This document shows positions 34,779 to 43,346 of a DNA stretch of 64,000 nucleotides, in pieces. The translations under genes were made by a program, and so were the position numbers. The stretch is taken from NCBI GenBank assembly GCA_028876385.1, contig JAGWSF010000120.1, positions 1 through 64,000 on the forward strand, written 5' to 3'. Within the stretch, counting starts at the first letter, position 1, and every line of letters begins with the position of its first letter. Under the pieces are notes generated by a model. That model made no database searches and was not told the DNA's origin. It worked only from the letters and a program-made list of their open reading frames with translations. The stretch comes from Acidobacteriota bacterium. GTDB lineage: Bacteria; Actinomycetota; Acidimicrobiia; Acidimicrobiales; Palsa-688.

Positions 34779-35866
34779 CACCGGTACGCCCGCAGCAGGT
34801 CGGCGGCGTGCTCGGGGGCGATGTCGTTGATGAACATCCCCATCCCCGACTCCGATTCGGCCAGCGCCTTCACCTTGCCGGGCGCCCGCATGATCGAGAA
34901 CAGCTCCAGGTGCAGGTAGGCGTCCTCCCGGCCGGTGTGGGCCGGAGCCTGATGCCAGGCCGCGATGTAGGGCATGTCGACCTGGTAGACGCCGTCGAGG
35001 CGGCGCAGGATCTCGGCGTAGATCTCCGCCAGCGCGGCTCGCTCGGCGTCGTCGGTGGCCGGCAGGTCCGGCACGTGCCGGTGCGGGTACAGATGGATCT
35101 CGAACGGCCACCGGGCCGCCGCTGGCACGAAGGCCGTCCAATGCCGGTTGGAGGCCACCACCCGCCGGCCGCCGGAGCGCTCGGAGGCCAGCACGTCGGC
35201 GAACAGGTTGCGCCCGGTTGCCTCCCGATACCGCCCGGCGTTCTCGAGCATCACCCGGGTGCGGCTGGTGACGACCGGGTACCCGTAGATCTGGCCGTGC
35301 GGGTGGCTGAGGGTGACGCCGATCTCGGCGCCGCGGTTCTCGAAGCAGAACACCTGGGCCACGGTCGGCATGGCGTTGAGCGCCTCGGTGCGCTCGGCCC
35401 ACGCCTCGATGACCAGGCGGACCCGCCCGGGGGACAGGGTGGCGAAGGTCTCCCCGTGGCGGTCGCTGAAGACGATCACCTCGCAGCGGCCGTGGCCCCG
35501 CTCCCGGTGGTAGAGCCGCGGATCCAGGGTGACCCCGTCGTCGGGGACGGTGGCCTGCTGTGAGAAGGAGGGAAAGCGGTTCTCGAACACCACCACCTGG
35601 AAGTCGGTGGTCGGGATCTCGGTCCGGCGGTCCTCGGCGGACGGGCACAGCGGGCACTGGTCGACCGGCGGGAGAAAGGTCCGCCGCTGGCGGTGGCTGG
35701 CCACCGTCACCCACTCCCCGACGATCGGGTCCCAGCGCTGCTCGGAGGTGCTGGCCGTGGCCGGCAGGTCCCGCAGGTCGGGCACCACCAGGCGCGGCTC
35801 GCTCCCCTCGTCGAACCACAGGATCTGGCGGCCGTCGGCCAGATGCCCGGAGGTCACCATCACCAT
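34775..35866 (-). CDS. galT: Galactose-1-phosphate uridylyltransferase GalT
   Basis: 363 residues from ATG 35866, overlapping the regulator stop by one base. The active site is SHPHGQIYGYP, with the second His as the uridylylated nucleophile. CPLCP near residue 75 and other His residues form the zinc site, and NRFPSFS and FEIHLYPHRHV are family blocks. It exchanges UMP between UDP-glucose and galactose-1-phosphate. An epimerase (galE) is not in the island, so the host must supply it. Confidence 0.96.
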
Positions 35867-36666
35867 CACCGCCCCATTCCCGCCGGGGCAACGGTGGAGC
35901 TGACGACGATCAGTTCCTCGACCGATTCGGCCAGGACGGCCCGGGCGTCGTCTGGCAGGCCGCTGTCGGTGATCAGCACGTCCGCCTCGTCGAGGGCGGC
36001 GACCGAGGACAGGCCGACGGTGCCCCACTTCGTGTGGTCGGCCAGCACGACGCAGCTGCGGGCCGCGGCGATGAGAGCCCGGTTGACCTCGGACTCCATC
36101 AGGTTGGGGGTGCTGAAGCCGGTCCACTCGGCCATCCCGTGGACCCCCATGAACACCACGTCGAAGTTGAGCGAGCGGATGGCGGCCAGCGCCACCGGCC
36201 CGACCAGGGCGTCGGAGGGGGTACGGATGCCGCCGGTCACGATGACCGTCCGGTCGGCGCGATCGCCGGCGCCGAGGGCCTGGGCGGTGCGCATCGAGTT
36301 GGTCACCACGGTCAGCCCCGGCACCTCGGCCAGCTGCCGGGCCAGGACATGGGTGGTCGTGCCAGCCGAGATGGCGATGGCCGACCCCGGTTGGACGGTG
36401 GCGGCGGCCCGCCGGGCGATGGCCTCCTTCTCGCCGGGCTGGCGGCCGACCTTGGCGTCGAAGCCGGGCTCCTCGGTGGCGCCGATACCGGTTCGGGTGG
36501 CGCCACCGTGCACCTTGTCGAGTAGGCCCTGGCGAGCCAGCGCCTCGAGGTCCCGCCGGACCGTCACCTCCGACACCGACAGCAGCTGGGTGAGGTCGGA
36601 CACCCGCACGCCGCCGGACCGGCGCACCTCCTCGAGGATGAGGCCGTGGCGCTGCTTGGCCAGCAC
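35866..36666 (-). CDS. DeoR-family repressor of the lac/gal operon
   Basis: 266 residues from GTG 36666, 2 bp after the beta-galactosidase stop. The N-terminal HTH is RVSDLTQLLSVSEVTVRRDLEALARQGLLDKVHGG, textbook DeoR. The C-terminal sugar-phosphate sensor has ISAGTTTHVLARQL, VTNSMRTA, VTGGIRTPSDALVGP and VVLADHTKWG. It sits second in the operon and probably represses it by binding the palindrome overlapping the -10 box at about 38800-38815. A phosphorylated sugar is the expected inducer. Confidence 0.92.
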   Translation of the reverse strand: MLAKQRHGLILEEVRRSGGVRVSDLTQLLSVSEVTVRRDLEALARQGLLDKVHGGATRTGIGATEEPGFDAKVGRQPGEKEAIARRAAATVQPGSAIAISAGTTTHVLARQLAEVPGLTVVTNSMRTAQALGAGDRADRTVIVTGGIRTPSDALVGPVALAAIRSLNFDVVFMGVHGMAEWTGFSTPNLMESEVNRALIAAARSCVVLADHTKWGTVGLSSVAALDEADVLITDSGLPDDARAVLAESVEELIVVSSTVAPAGMGR

Positions 36667-36668
36667 GT

Positions 36669-38672
36669 TCAGCCCCCGCCCCGCTCGCGCACCACGGCCA
36701 CCGCGCCGGGCGCCACCGTCACCCGCCCGTCGACCGGCCGGCCCGTCAGCAGCTCGAGGCCCGACGCGGCGACGGCCTGCTCCTCGGCGGTGTGGTTGAT
36801 GGCGAACAGCCAGGTGCCGTCGGGGCCCCGTCGGCGGACCACCTCCACCCCCTCGGCCACCTCCGCCGTCCGGCGCACCCCGCACCGAGCGACCAGGTCG
36901 CCGACCAGCGCGTCGAGATCGGCGCCGTCGAGACGGGTGGCCAGGTACCAGGCGTGGCCCGCCCCGACGGCGTGACGGGTGAGCGCCGGGCTGCCGGCGA
37001 CCGGACCTGAGGCGAAGGTCGCCCGTACCTCGGCGCCTTCGGTCCGGCCCAGCTCGCTCCAGATCCGGCCGGTCCGCCCGTCGCTGAGGCCGACGGTCTC
37101 GCCGGGCAGGAGCGGGAAGAACTCCTCCATGCGCACGCCGAGCAGGTCACGCAGGGCGCCCGGGTAGCCCCCCAGGCGGATGTGGTCGCGCTCGTCGACG
37201 ATCCCCGAGAAGAAGGTGGCCAGGAGCGTGCCCCCGCCCTCCACGTAGGCGGTCAGGGCGGCGGCCTCCTCGTCGGTCAGGAGATACAGGTGGGGGGCGA
37301 CGACGAGACGGTAGGGGGCCAGGCCGTCCAGCGGCGACACCACGTCGGCGGTGACGGCCCGGCGGCGCAGGGCGGCGTGCCAGGCCCTCAGGTGGCCGGC
37401 GGCGTCGAGGTGCACGCTGGGGTGGGCGCCCAGCTCGGCCCCCCACCACGCCGGCCACGTCCAGGCCAGCGCCACCTCGGCGTCGACGCTCGAGCCGGCC
37501 ACCTCGGCCAGGGCCCGCAGGTGGGCACCCAGCTGGACCACCTCCCGCCACACCTTGGTGTCGGTCCCGGCGTGGGGGACCATGCCCGAGTGGTACTTCT
37601 CGGCCCCGGCCCGGCTGGCCCGCCACTGGAAGAAGCCGATGGCGTCGGCGCCCCGGGCCACATGCGTGAGGCTGTTGCGGATCATCTCGCCGGGGGCCTT
37701 GGCCCGGTTGAGCGGCTGCCAGTTGACGGCGCTGGTCGAGTGCTCCATCAGCCACCACGGGCCGCCGGCCAGGCTGCGCATCAGGTCCCCGGCCAGGGAC
37801 AGGTCGTCGGCCGGGTCGACCATGTCGAGGCGGACGTAGTGGTCGTTGCTGACGACGTCGACTTCGGCCGCCCAGGCCCGGTAGTCGAGCGGTTCGAACA
37901 GCGACATGAAGTTGGTGGTGACGGGGACGTCGGGGGTGACGCGGCGCAGCACTTCCCGCTCGGCCCGGTAGCAGGCCAGTAGCTCGTCGGAGCAGAAGCG
38001 GGCCCAGTCCAGCTGCTGGCCAGGGTTGCGCCATGTCCCCGTGCTGCGGGGGGGCAGGATCTCGTCCCATTCGCCGTAGCGCTGGCTCCAGAAGGTGGTA
38101 CCCCATGCGTGGTTGAGCCGGTCCAGATCGTCGTAGCGGGACCGGAGCCAGACCCGGAACGAGGCCGCCGACGTGTCGCAGTAGCAGGCTGCGTTGTGAC
38201 AGCCGTACTCGTTGTGGACGTGCCACATGGACAGCGCCGGGTGGTTGCGGTAGTGCTCGGCCAGGGCGGCGGCCAGGGCGGTGGCCGAGCGGCGGTAGTC
38301 CGGCGAGCTGGGGCAGAAGGCCTGGCGCGATCCCCACCACAGGGTGGTCCCGTCGGCCAGCACCGGCAGGCTGTCGGGGTGGGCCCGGCTCCACCACGGC
38401 GGCGGGGAGGCCGTCGCGGTGGCCAGGTCCACGGCGATACCGGCGCCGGCCATGGCGTCTATGACCCGGTCGAGCCAGGCGAACTCGTAGCGGCCCGGTT
38501 CGGGCTCGAGGAGGGCCCAGGAGAAGATGGCCAAGCTGACGAAGCTGACCCCGGCCTCGGCCATCAGGCGGAGGTCCTCGTCGAGGGTCTCCTCGGGCCA
38601 CTGCTCGGGGTTGAAGTCACCCCCGTAGGCGATCCCCGGCGGGCGGGACGGCCAGATTCTGGTGACAGTCAC
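36669..38672 (-). CDS. GH42 beta-galactosidase
   Basis: 667 residues from GTG 38672, with GGAGCC upstream. YGGDFNPEQWPEETLDEDL is the GH42 N-terminal block. MWHVHNEYGCH holds the acid/base Glu after Asn, and WWLMEHSTSAVNW holds the nucleophile Glu. CHNAACYCD has the cysteines of the metal site found in some GH42 enzymes. A trimerisation-like middle domain and a C-terminal beta domain follow. No signal peptide, so the substrate, probably lactose or galacto-oligosaccharide, must be imported. No transporter gene is in the operon. Confidence 0.94.
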   Translation of the reverse strand: MTVTRIWPSRPPGIAYGGDFNPEQWPEETLDEDLRLMAEAGVSFVSLAIFSWALLEPEPGRYEFAWLDRVIDAMAGAGIAVDLATATASPPPWWSRAHPDSLPVLADGTTLWWGSRQAFCPSSPDYRRSATALAAALAEHYRNHPALSMWHVHNEYGCHNAACYCDTSAASFRVWLRSRYDDLDRLNHAWGTTFWSQRYGEWDEILPPRSTGTWRNPGQQLDWARFCSDELLACYRAEREVLRRVTPDVPVTTNFMSLFEPLDYRAWAAEVDVVSNDHYVRLDMVDPADDLSLAGDLMRSLAGGPWWLMEHSTSAVNWQPLNRAKAPGEMIRNSLTHVARGADAIGFFQWRASRAGAEKYHSGMVPHAGTDTKVWREVVQLGAHLRALAEVAGSSVDAEVALAWTWPAWWGAELGAHPSVHLDAAGHLRAWHAALRRRAVTADVVSPLDGLAPYRLVVAPHLYLLTDEEAAALTAYVEGGGTLLATFFSGIVDERDHIRLGGYPGALRDLLGVRMEEFFPLLPGETVGLSDGRTGRIWSELGRTEGAEVRATFASGPVAGSPALTRHAVGAGHAWYLATRLDGADLDALVGDLVARCGVRRTAEVAEGVEVVRRRGPDGTWLFAINHTAEEQAVAASGLELLTGRPVDGRVTVAPGAVAVVRERGGG

Positions 38673-38752
38673 AGTGCGGCTCCTATCAGCGCTTGCTCGC
38701 GCCGAGGGATAGTCCGGCCACGATCGGCTTCCGGGCAGAGCGGCCGGACTGT

Positions 38753-38790
38753 CCCGGCAACTCAATGACTACCCGGCAACTCAATGACTA
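38753..38790. repeat. 19-bp tandem repeat in the operon leader
   Basis: Two identical 19-bp units at 38753-38771 and 38772-38790, each CCCGGCAACTCAATGACTA. They lie between the promoter and the start of the beta-galactosidase gene, within the expected 5' untranslated leader. They could be regulator half-sites or a simple duplication. Confidence 0.75.
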
Positions 38791-38799
38791 CCCAACGAA

Positions 38800-38841
38800 A
38801 TCGAACAGTTTCGATCATAAACACTCAGCAAATTCTGTCAA
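38800..38841 (-). promoter_or_regulatory. Promoter and operator of the lac/gal operon
   Basis: On the minus strand, TTGACA (38841-38836) and TATGAT (38819-38814) are separated by 16 bp, almost the sigma-70 consensus. The perfect inverted repeat ATCGAA-N4-TTCGAT (38800-38815) overlaps the -10 box and likely start site, and CGAAA/TTTCG arms extend it. A repressor bound there would block RNA polymerase. The DeoR-type gene in the operon is the natural candidate. Confidence 0.8.
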
Positions 38842-39079
38842 GACCCAAGATTGAACCAAACGGCCGCCGCCCGGATCGGGGCCGCCTGGGCTGGTTCGGG
38901 TGCGTTGGCGCGACGACCGCACCCCGGTCGACTCCGATGAAGTATCGGGCTGGCTGGACACCCTGGTCGGTGGAGGCGATCCGCTGAGCCAGCGCTTCGC
39001 CGAACTTGTGGTCACGGCCGGCGAAGGGCCCTCAGGCTCGTGGAAGGTGGCCGGATCGAGCAAGGAGGGACACGACAGG

Positions 39080-39229
39080 ATGATCTTCGTGGGTGATGAC
39101 TGGGCGGAAGCGCATCACGATGGGCATGTGATGGAAGCCGCCGGCGGGCTGGTGCCGGCGCCCAGAACGTCGGGTCAGCTCGGGGCTGACCCGCTTTTGG
39201 TGGACCCTGGATTTGCTAGGAGAAGCTAG
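39080..39229 (+). pseudogene. IS110-family transposase N-terminal fragment
   Basis: After AAGGAGG, a frame starts MIFVGDDWAEAHHDGHVMEA, the typical first residues of IS110 DEDD transposases (GDDWAE.HHD carries the first catalytic Asp). Similarity ends after about 25 residues, and the frame stops at 39229. The remaining transposase is absent. It lies between the sugar operon promoter and the integrase gene. Confidence 0.65.
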
Positions 39230-39249
39230 GGCCCCCACCCTCCTGGTTC

Positions 39250-40752
39250 CTATTCGCCTGGAAGGCTGAAGGAGGCGAGCCGGCTGACTCCTTCCTCTTC
39301 TCTGCCGGGAGCGACGCTTTGATAGATGTCCAGGAAGACCGACAGTGTCTTGTGACCGGACCAGCGTTGGCAGACGACGGCGTCCACTCCTTCGCGCAAC
39401 CACCAGGAGCAGGCGGCATGACGGAGGTCGTGTCGACGCAGCTTGGCCAGCTTGGGCTGGCGGGGGTCGTCGGCCGCAATGTCCGTGCGTAGGGGCCAGA
39501 GGGCCGCTCGGCCGGGATACCAGACCGACTTGTTGAACATGTCGGGATCGAAGGCCTTGCCGTTGCGGTGGAAGACCAGGCCGTCCGGCCCCACCCCGTA
39601 GGCGTCGCGGTGGTCGAGGAGCTTGGCCACCAGGGCCGGGTGGACCGGCGACCGGCGGGTGTCGGCCAGGTCGCGGTCCTTGAGCGGGCCCCAGTCGGGG
39701 TCCTCGCCGGGGTCGAGCCAGCGGGCCGCCACGGGGCGGTGGGTGCGCCGGACAGTGACCCAGCCGGCCCCGCCATCGGCCGGCAGGTCCAGGTCGTCCC
39801 ACAGGAGGCCGGCCGCTTCCCCGGGCCGGAGGCCGCACAGGGCCATCACCAGCACGAAGGATTCGACCACCCCACCCCATGCGCCATGCTCGGCGCAGGC
39901 CCGGGCCAGGGCAAAGGCCTCGGGCGGCCCGATGACCAGGTCAGCGTCCACGGCCAGGGCGGCCCGTCCGCCCACCAACGAGTTCTTGCCTGTCACCTTG
40001 CGTCGGGGCTTGACGGCGAGCCAGGGGTTGCGCTCGATGGGCATGTCGTCGCGGCCGATGGCCCAGGTCCAGCACGCCTTCAGCGGCTGCAGAAACCGGG
40101 TGAGAGTCGCGGCGCTGACCCGCTTGTCCGGATTGCGTTGGTTGACCTCGAAGCGGGCCACGAACTCCTCGATCTGCCCGGTCGTCAGGGAGTCGGCCGG
40201 AGCCGAGTGGCGCCGTAACCAGTCGCGTCCGGCCGTTTGGCGGTCGGTCAGCTCGTGGGAGAGGTGCCCGGGTAAGAAGGACCCGTTCTGGGTGAAGTCC
40301 TCCACCGCCTCGAGGTCGGCTCCTTCCGGTTCGGCACCGCTGGCGAGGAGCCACCGGCGGGCCCGCCCGAAGGCCATGGCGGCCAGGACCTTGGTCTTCG
40401 GCTCCCACTCGGGGTGGGCCCGGTAGTAGGCCTCGGTCAGCTCGAAGACGGTGGCGACGGTGGGGCCGGCCGGCCGCTCGGGCTCTACGAAGCGGCGGGC
40501 TTCCAGGTCGAAGGGGAGACCGGCGGCGAAGTCCCTCTCCAGCTGTTCCTTCCAGGCCTGGGCCTGACCGGCCTTGGGGAACCGCTTGAGCCACTGGATC
40601 CCGTCGCAGCGTCCGCCGACGTCCCAGCAGTCGACCTGGCGGCGCCGCCGGGTGGCGGTGGCGCGGTCCTGGACCCACTCGGTGGTCTTCTTCTTGGTCA
40701 CCCAGACGCTGAAGGTCCGGGGTACGAACGGCTCGGCGGGTCGCAGACTCAC
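39250..40752 (-). CDS. int: Tyrosine site-specific integrase
   Basis: 500 residues. The C-terminal catalytic set is visible: Arg in ALCGLRPGEAAGLLW, Lys in DWGPLKDRDLAD, HxxR in KLRRHDLRHAACSWW, His in RWSGHKTLS and Tyr in FLDIYQSV. The central region (HSAPADSLTTGQIEEFV, VSAATLTRFLQPLKACWTWAI) is the core-binding SAM-like domain. An N-terminal arm-binding part precedes it. It should recombine the tRNA-Ser site at 41005. The start codon is 252 bp from the right attachment repeat. Confidence 0.95.
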   Translation of the reverse strand: MSLRPAEPFVPRTFSVWVTKKKTTEWVQDRATATRRRRQVDCWDVGGRCDGIQWLKRFPKAGQAQAWKEQLERDFAAGLPFDLEARRFVEPERPAGPTVATVFELTEAYYRAHPEWEPKTKVLAAMAFGRARRWLLASGAEPEGADLEAVEDFTQNGSFLPGHLSHELTDRQTAGRDWLRRHSAPADSLTTGQIEEFVARFEVNQRNPDKRVSAATLTRFLQPLKACWTWAIGRDDMPIERNPWLAVKPRRKVTGKNSLVGGRAALAVDADLVIGPPEAFALARACAEHGAWGGVVESFVLVMALCGLRPGEAAGLLWDDLDLPADGGAGWVTVRRTHRPVAARWLDPGEDPDWGPLKDRDLADTRRSPVHPALVAKLLDHRDAYGVGPDGLVFHRNGKAFDPDMFNKSVWYPGRAALWPLRTDIAADDPRQPKLAKLRRHDLRHAACSWWLREGVDAVVCQRWSGHKTLSVFLDIYQSVAPGREEEGVSRLASFSLPGE

Positions 40753-41004
40753 GGGGTCTCTCCGTCCTCTCGAAGGGCCTTTCTGGAGGGCAGTCAGGGC
40801 GGCGGCTGCGACCGGTTGCGTTGTGCTGTTGAATCAGCGTTGAACGCATGCCAGTTTAGGGCGTTTTCGGCGTCCCGGGGAGGGCCTCCGGGGCGGCCCC
40901 AGGGCCCTCTCCCCGACGCCTCCTGAGCGGCCAGAAAATGCCCTCTGAGCAGGACTTTAAGGGGGTGAGCGCGGTCCTCCATGGTCTGCTACAGTTGTCA
41001 TCAG
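40753..41004 (+). promoter_or_regulatory. Right-end arm and tRNA-Ser promoter region
   Basis: The 252 bp contain the right arm-type repeat (40815-40849), a GC-rich imperfect hairpin near 40877-40915 and then blocks similar to the DNA before the left attachment repeat (CTCTGAGCAGGACTT, TCTGCTACAGT). TACAGT at 40990-40995 is the likely -10, 9 bp before the tRNA. I infer that this element-borne DNA now drives the intact tRNA-Ser gene. Confidence 0.65.
40815..40849 (+). repeat. Right arm-type repeat of the island
   Basis: 35 bp matching 25193-25227 in direct orientation with one C/T difference, ending in GTTGAACGCAT. In the circular form of the element the two repeats would flank the joined attachment core. 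Confidence 0.75.
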
Positions 41005-41043
41005 GGAGAGGTGCGAGAGCGGCCGAATCGGACTCACTGCTAA
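41005..41043 (+). repeat. Right attachment site within tRNA-Ser
   Basis: Identical to 25036-25074 over 39 bp. Identity stops at the last base of the anticodon loop, so the crossover probably falls in the 7-nt loop, whose 5-bp stem gives the inverted integrase core sites. Confidence 0.85.
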
Positions 41044-41095
41044 TGAGTTGACCTCTAACCGGGGTCCGGGGGTTCAAATCCCCCCCTCTCCGCCA
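41005..41095 (+). tRNA. tRNA-Ser (anticodon GCT), CCA encoded
   Basis: Acceptor strand GGAGAGG pairs with CCTCTCC. The anticodon arm is ACTCA-CTGCTAA-TGAGT with anticodon GCT. The long variable arm is typical of serine tRNAs, the T arm is GGGGG-TTCAAAT-CCCCC, and CCA ends at 41095. It reads AGC/AGU codons. Its first 39 bases are also the right attachment repeat of the island, so this tRNA is a hybrid of element and chromosomal halves. Confidence 0.95.
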
Positions 41096-41127
41096 GGATG
41101 CTCCCGGATGTCCAATAGAGTTGCTCG

Positions 41128-42027
41128 ATGGAGAACGTCGGGGGTCTGCAGGACCGGGTCAACTCCATCGTGTGGTACCACACCATGGACCTCGGTAACG
41201 GTGTCGTCACTGACGGGTTCTGCAAGACGTATCTGGGGGCGGACCATTTGCCGGACTTTGAGGCCAAGTCCGTGCTCGACATCGGGGCGTGGGATGGCTA
41301 CTACTCGTTCCTGGCCGAGCGAGCCGGGGCGTCGAGGGTGGTGGCGGTCGACCACTACGCGTGGGGTGTGGACTTCGCCAAGCGCAACCCGTACTGGGTT
41401 GAATGCCACGAAGCGGGCGTCCTGCCTGATCACAGCCGCGACACGACCGAATTCTGGGACCCCGATATGCCCGGGAAGCGGGGCTTCGACATCGCTCACG
41501 AGGCCTACGCCAGCCGCGTCGAGGCGGTGGTGGCCAACTTCGCCACTGTCGACCCGAGCAGCCTGGGCACCTTCGACGTCGTTCTGTTCCTCGGCGTGCT
41601 GTACCACCTCAGAGAGCCCCTGGCCGCCCTGGAGGCGGTGCGGCGCCTGACCGGCGGGGTGGCGGTGATCGAAACGGAAGCGCTCCTGATCCCGGGCCGG
41701 GACGGCTGGTCCGGGCTGGAGTTCACGGCTGGCTGCTACCGGGGCTACGACTACAGCAACTGGTTCACCCCGACGCTCGAAGCCCTTCACGAGATGTGCC
41801 GCGCTGCGGGGTTCTCGAGGGTGACGACGATGATCGGCGCCCCCTCGCCGCCCTCTCCGACCACCGCCGGACCGGTGCGCCAGACCGGGGACTGGCGTTC
41901 GGAGGCCCTCCGAATCCAGAGGGGGGTGCGCCGCCGGGTGGGCTACGCGTTGCACCCACCCCTGCCGGTGCCGGCGCCGCCGCCCGAACCGGTCCACTAC
42001 CGGGCGTTGGTCCACGCCTACGCCTAG
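41128..42027 (+). CDS. SAM-dependent methyltransferase, DUF1698/CmoB-like
   Basis: 299 residues. SVLDIGAWDGYYSFLAERAG is the SAM loop, VVAVDHYAWGVDFAKRN the ribose-binding strand, and FDVVLFLGVLYHLREPLAALEAV a hallmark of the CmoB/DUF1698 group. The C-terminal 50 residues are Pro/Arg-rich. CmoB proper makes cmo5U34 in tRNA, but actinobacterial relatives often act on other substrates, so the tRNA next door is not evidence of function. Confidence 0.8.
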   Translation: MENVGGLQDRVNSIVWYHTMDLGNGVVTDGFCKTYLGADHLPDFEAKSVLDIGAWDGYYSFLAERAGASRVVAVDHYAWGVDFAKRNPYWVECHEAGVLPDHSRDTTEFWDPDMPGKRGFDIAHEAYASRVEAVVANFATVDPSSLGTFDVVLFLGVLYHLREPLAALEAVRRLTGGVAVIETEALLIPGRDGWSGLEFTAGCYRGYDYSNWFTPTLEALHEMCRAAGFSRVTTMIGAPSPPSPTTAGPVRQTGDWRSEALRIQRGVRRRVGYALHPPLPVPAPPPEPVHYRALVHAYA

Positions 42028-42434
42028 AGCCGGAAGTCACCCGACCAGAACCGCCCGACTACCGTCCCGCCAGGGCCAGGCCGGCGCCCAGGTGCACGTC
42101 AAACTGAACCGGGTGGCACCGGGCCAGGACCGGGGTCTACCGGCCGGACGGGACGTTCGAGGGCCGTCTCCCGCTCGGCGGCCCTCGTACCCACCCCTTG
42201 TCCCGGTACCCAGACGGCGAGCGTGGTGTGCACGACCACGGCGAGTGCTTATGGGGTACTGCCGTGATCGTAGGGAAGCTCATCGCCGCGGCGGTATGGC
42301 CCAGTAGGGGCATTTGTGCGTTCTGGGGGGACTAGTCCGCCGGGTGCCGGGCTGGGGGATGGCGGCCGTGGGCGAGCCGCCGACCGGCTCTCGGTCGCTG
42401 GCCGGTTGCGCTCCGCGACGGGGATACTGGAGGG
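42028..42434. other. Intergenic, no supported gene
   Basis: 407 bp between the methyltransferase and the YceI-like gene. Short open frames are present on both strands but without recognisable protein pattern. The last part must hold the promoter and Shine-Dalgarno (CTGGAGGGGTG) of the next gene. Confidence 0.45.
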
Positions 42435-43277
42435 GTGACAGCTGCGGGAACCACCGACGGTCGCCCCCCGGTCCGGTACCGCCGGCGCCGGGCTCAACCG
42501 GGCCGTCGGGGTGGACGCACCTACCCCCTCAAGTGGGTGGCGGCCGGCCTGGCCGTCGTGGCCGCCGTGCTCATCGGCGGCCCCTACCTGTACTTCGCGG
42601 TGATCGAGGGCAATCCCCCGGCCCGCCTGCAGCTGCCTCCTGCCGCCGGGGTGGCTCCCGGCACGGCCGCCCCGGGGCCGGTGACCGGAACCTGGGTCGC
42701 CTCGACGGGATCGCAGGCCGGCTACCGGGTGGATGAGTTGCTCTTCGGCCAGACCCACACCGCCGTCGGGCGGACCTCCAAGGTGACGGGCGGTGTGACC
42801 ATCTCCGGCACCGAGGTGACTGCTGCCGACTTCTCCGTCGACATGGCCAGCGTGAAATCCGACCAGGGATCGAGAGACGTGCAGTTCCGGGGGTTCATCA
42901 TGCGGACCGCCGACTACCCCACGGCGGCGTTCCGCCTCACCTCCCCCATCCAGCTGGGCGCCGTTCCCGCCATCGGGCAGAAGATCGCCGAGCAGGCCGT
43001 GGGCGACCTCACGATGCGCGGCGTGCGACGGTCGATCACCTTCACCCTCGGCGCGGAGCGCCTCTCTGCGGACACCCTCGACATCAATGCCGAAATCCCC
43101 ATTCGCTTCTCCGACTGGCACATCCCCAACCCGTCCTTCGCGGTGGCCAGGGTGGGAAGCACGGGTACCCTCGAGGTGCTGCTGCGCCTCGTCGCCGCCG
43201 ACTCCTCGGGTCGGCCGCTGCACCCCCAGCCGACGCCCCGGTCGACCACCACGGTGTTCGTGCCCGGCCAGTTCTGA
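42435..43277 (+). CDS. Membrane-anchored YceI-family protein
   Basis: 280 residues from GTG 42435. A basic N-terminus (RYRRRRAQPGRRGGR) precedes a membrane helix (about 33-55). The YceI lipocalin-like beta barrel follows: GTWVASTGSQAGYRVDE, DFSVDMASVKSDQGSRD, FIMRTADYPTAAFRL, VGDLTMRGVRRSITF and a final strand region. YceI proteins bind isoprenoid or amide lipids outside the membrane. The C-terminal tail is Thr/Pro-rich. Confidence 0.88.
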   Translation: MTAAGTTDGRPPVRYRRRRAQPGRRGGRTYPLKWVAAGLAVVAAVLIGGPYLYFAVIEGNPPARLQLPPAAGVAPGTAAPGPVTGTWVASTGSQAGYRVDELLFGQTHTAVGRTSKVTGGVTISGTEVTAADFSVDMASVKSDQGSRDVQFRGFIMRTADYPTAAFRLTSPIQLGAVPAIGQKIAEQAVGDLTMRGVRRSITFTLGAERLSADTLDINAEIPIRFSDWHIPNPSFAVARVGSTGTLEVLLRLVAADSSGRPLHPQPTPRSTTTVFVPGQF

Positions 43278-43346
43278 GCGGTTGCTTCCGGGCGGGGTGG
43301 CGGTGGCGTTGTCACAGTCCCGCGTGGCGGCGTTATGGTCTGCGTC

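Noticed and set aside
38753-38790. Tandem 19-bp repeat considered as a CRISPR remnant.
   Set aside because: Units are directly adjacent with no spacers and no cas genes nearby. It fits a leader or operator repeat better.
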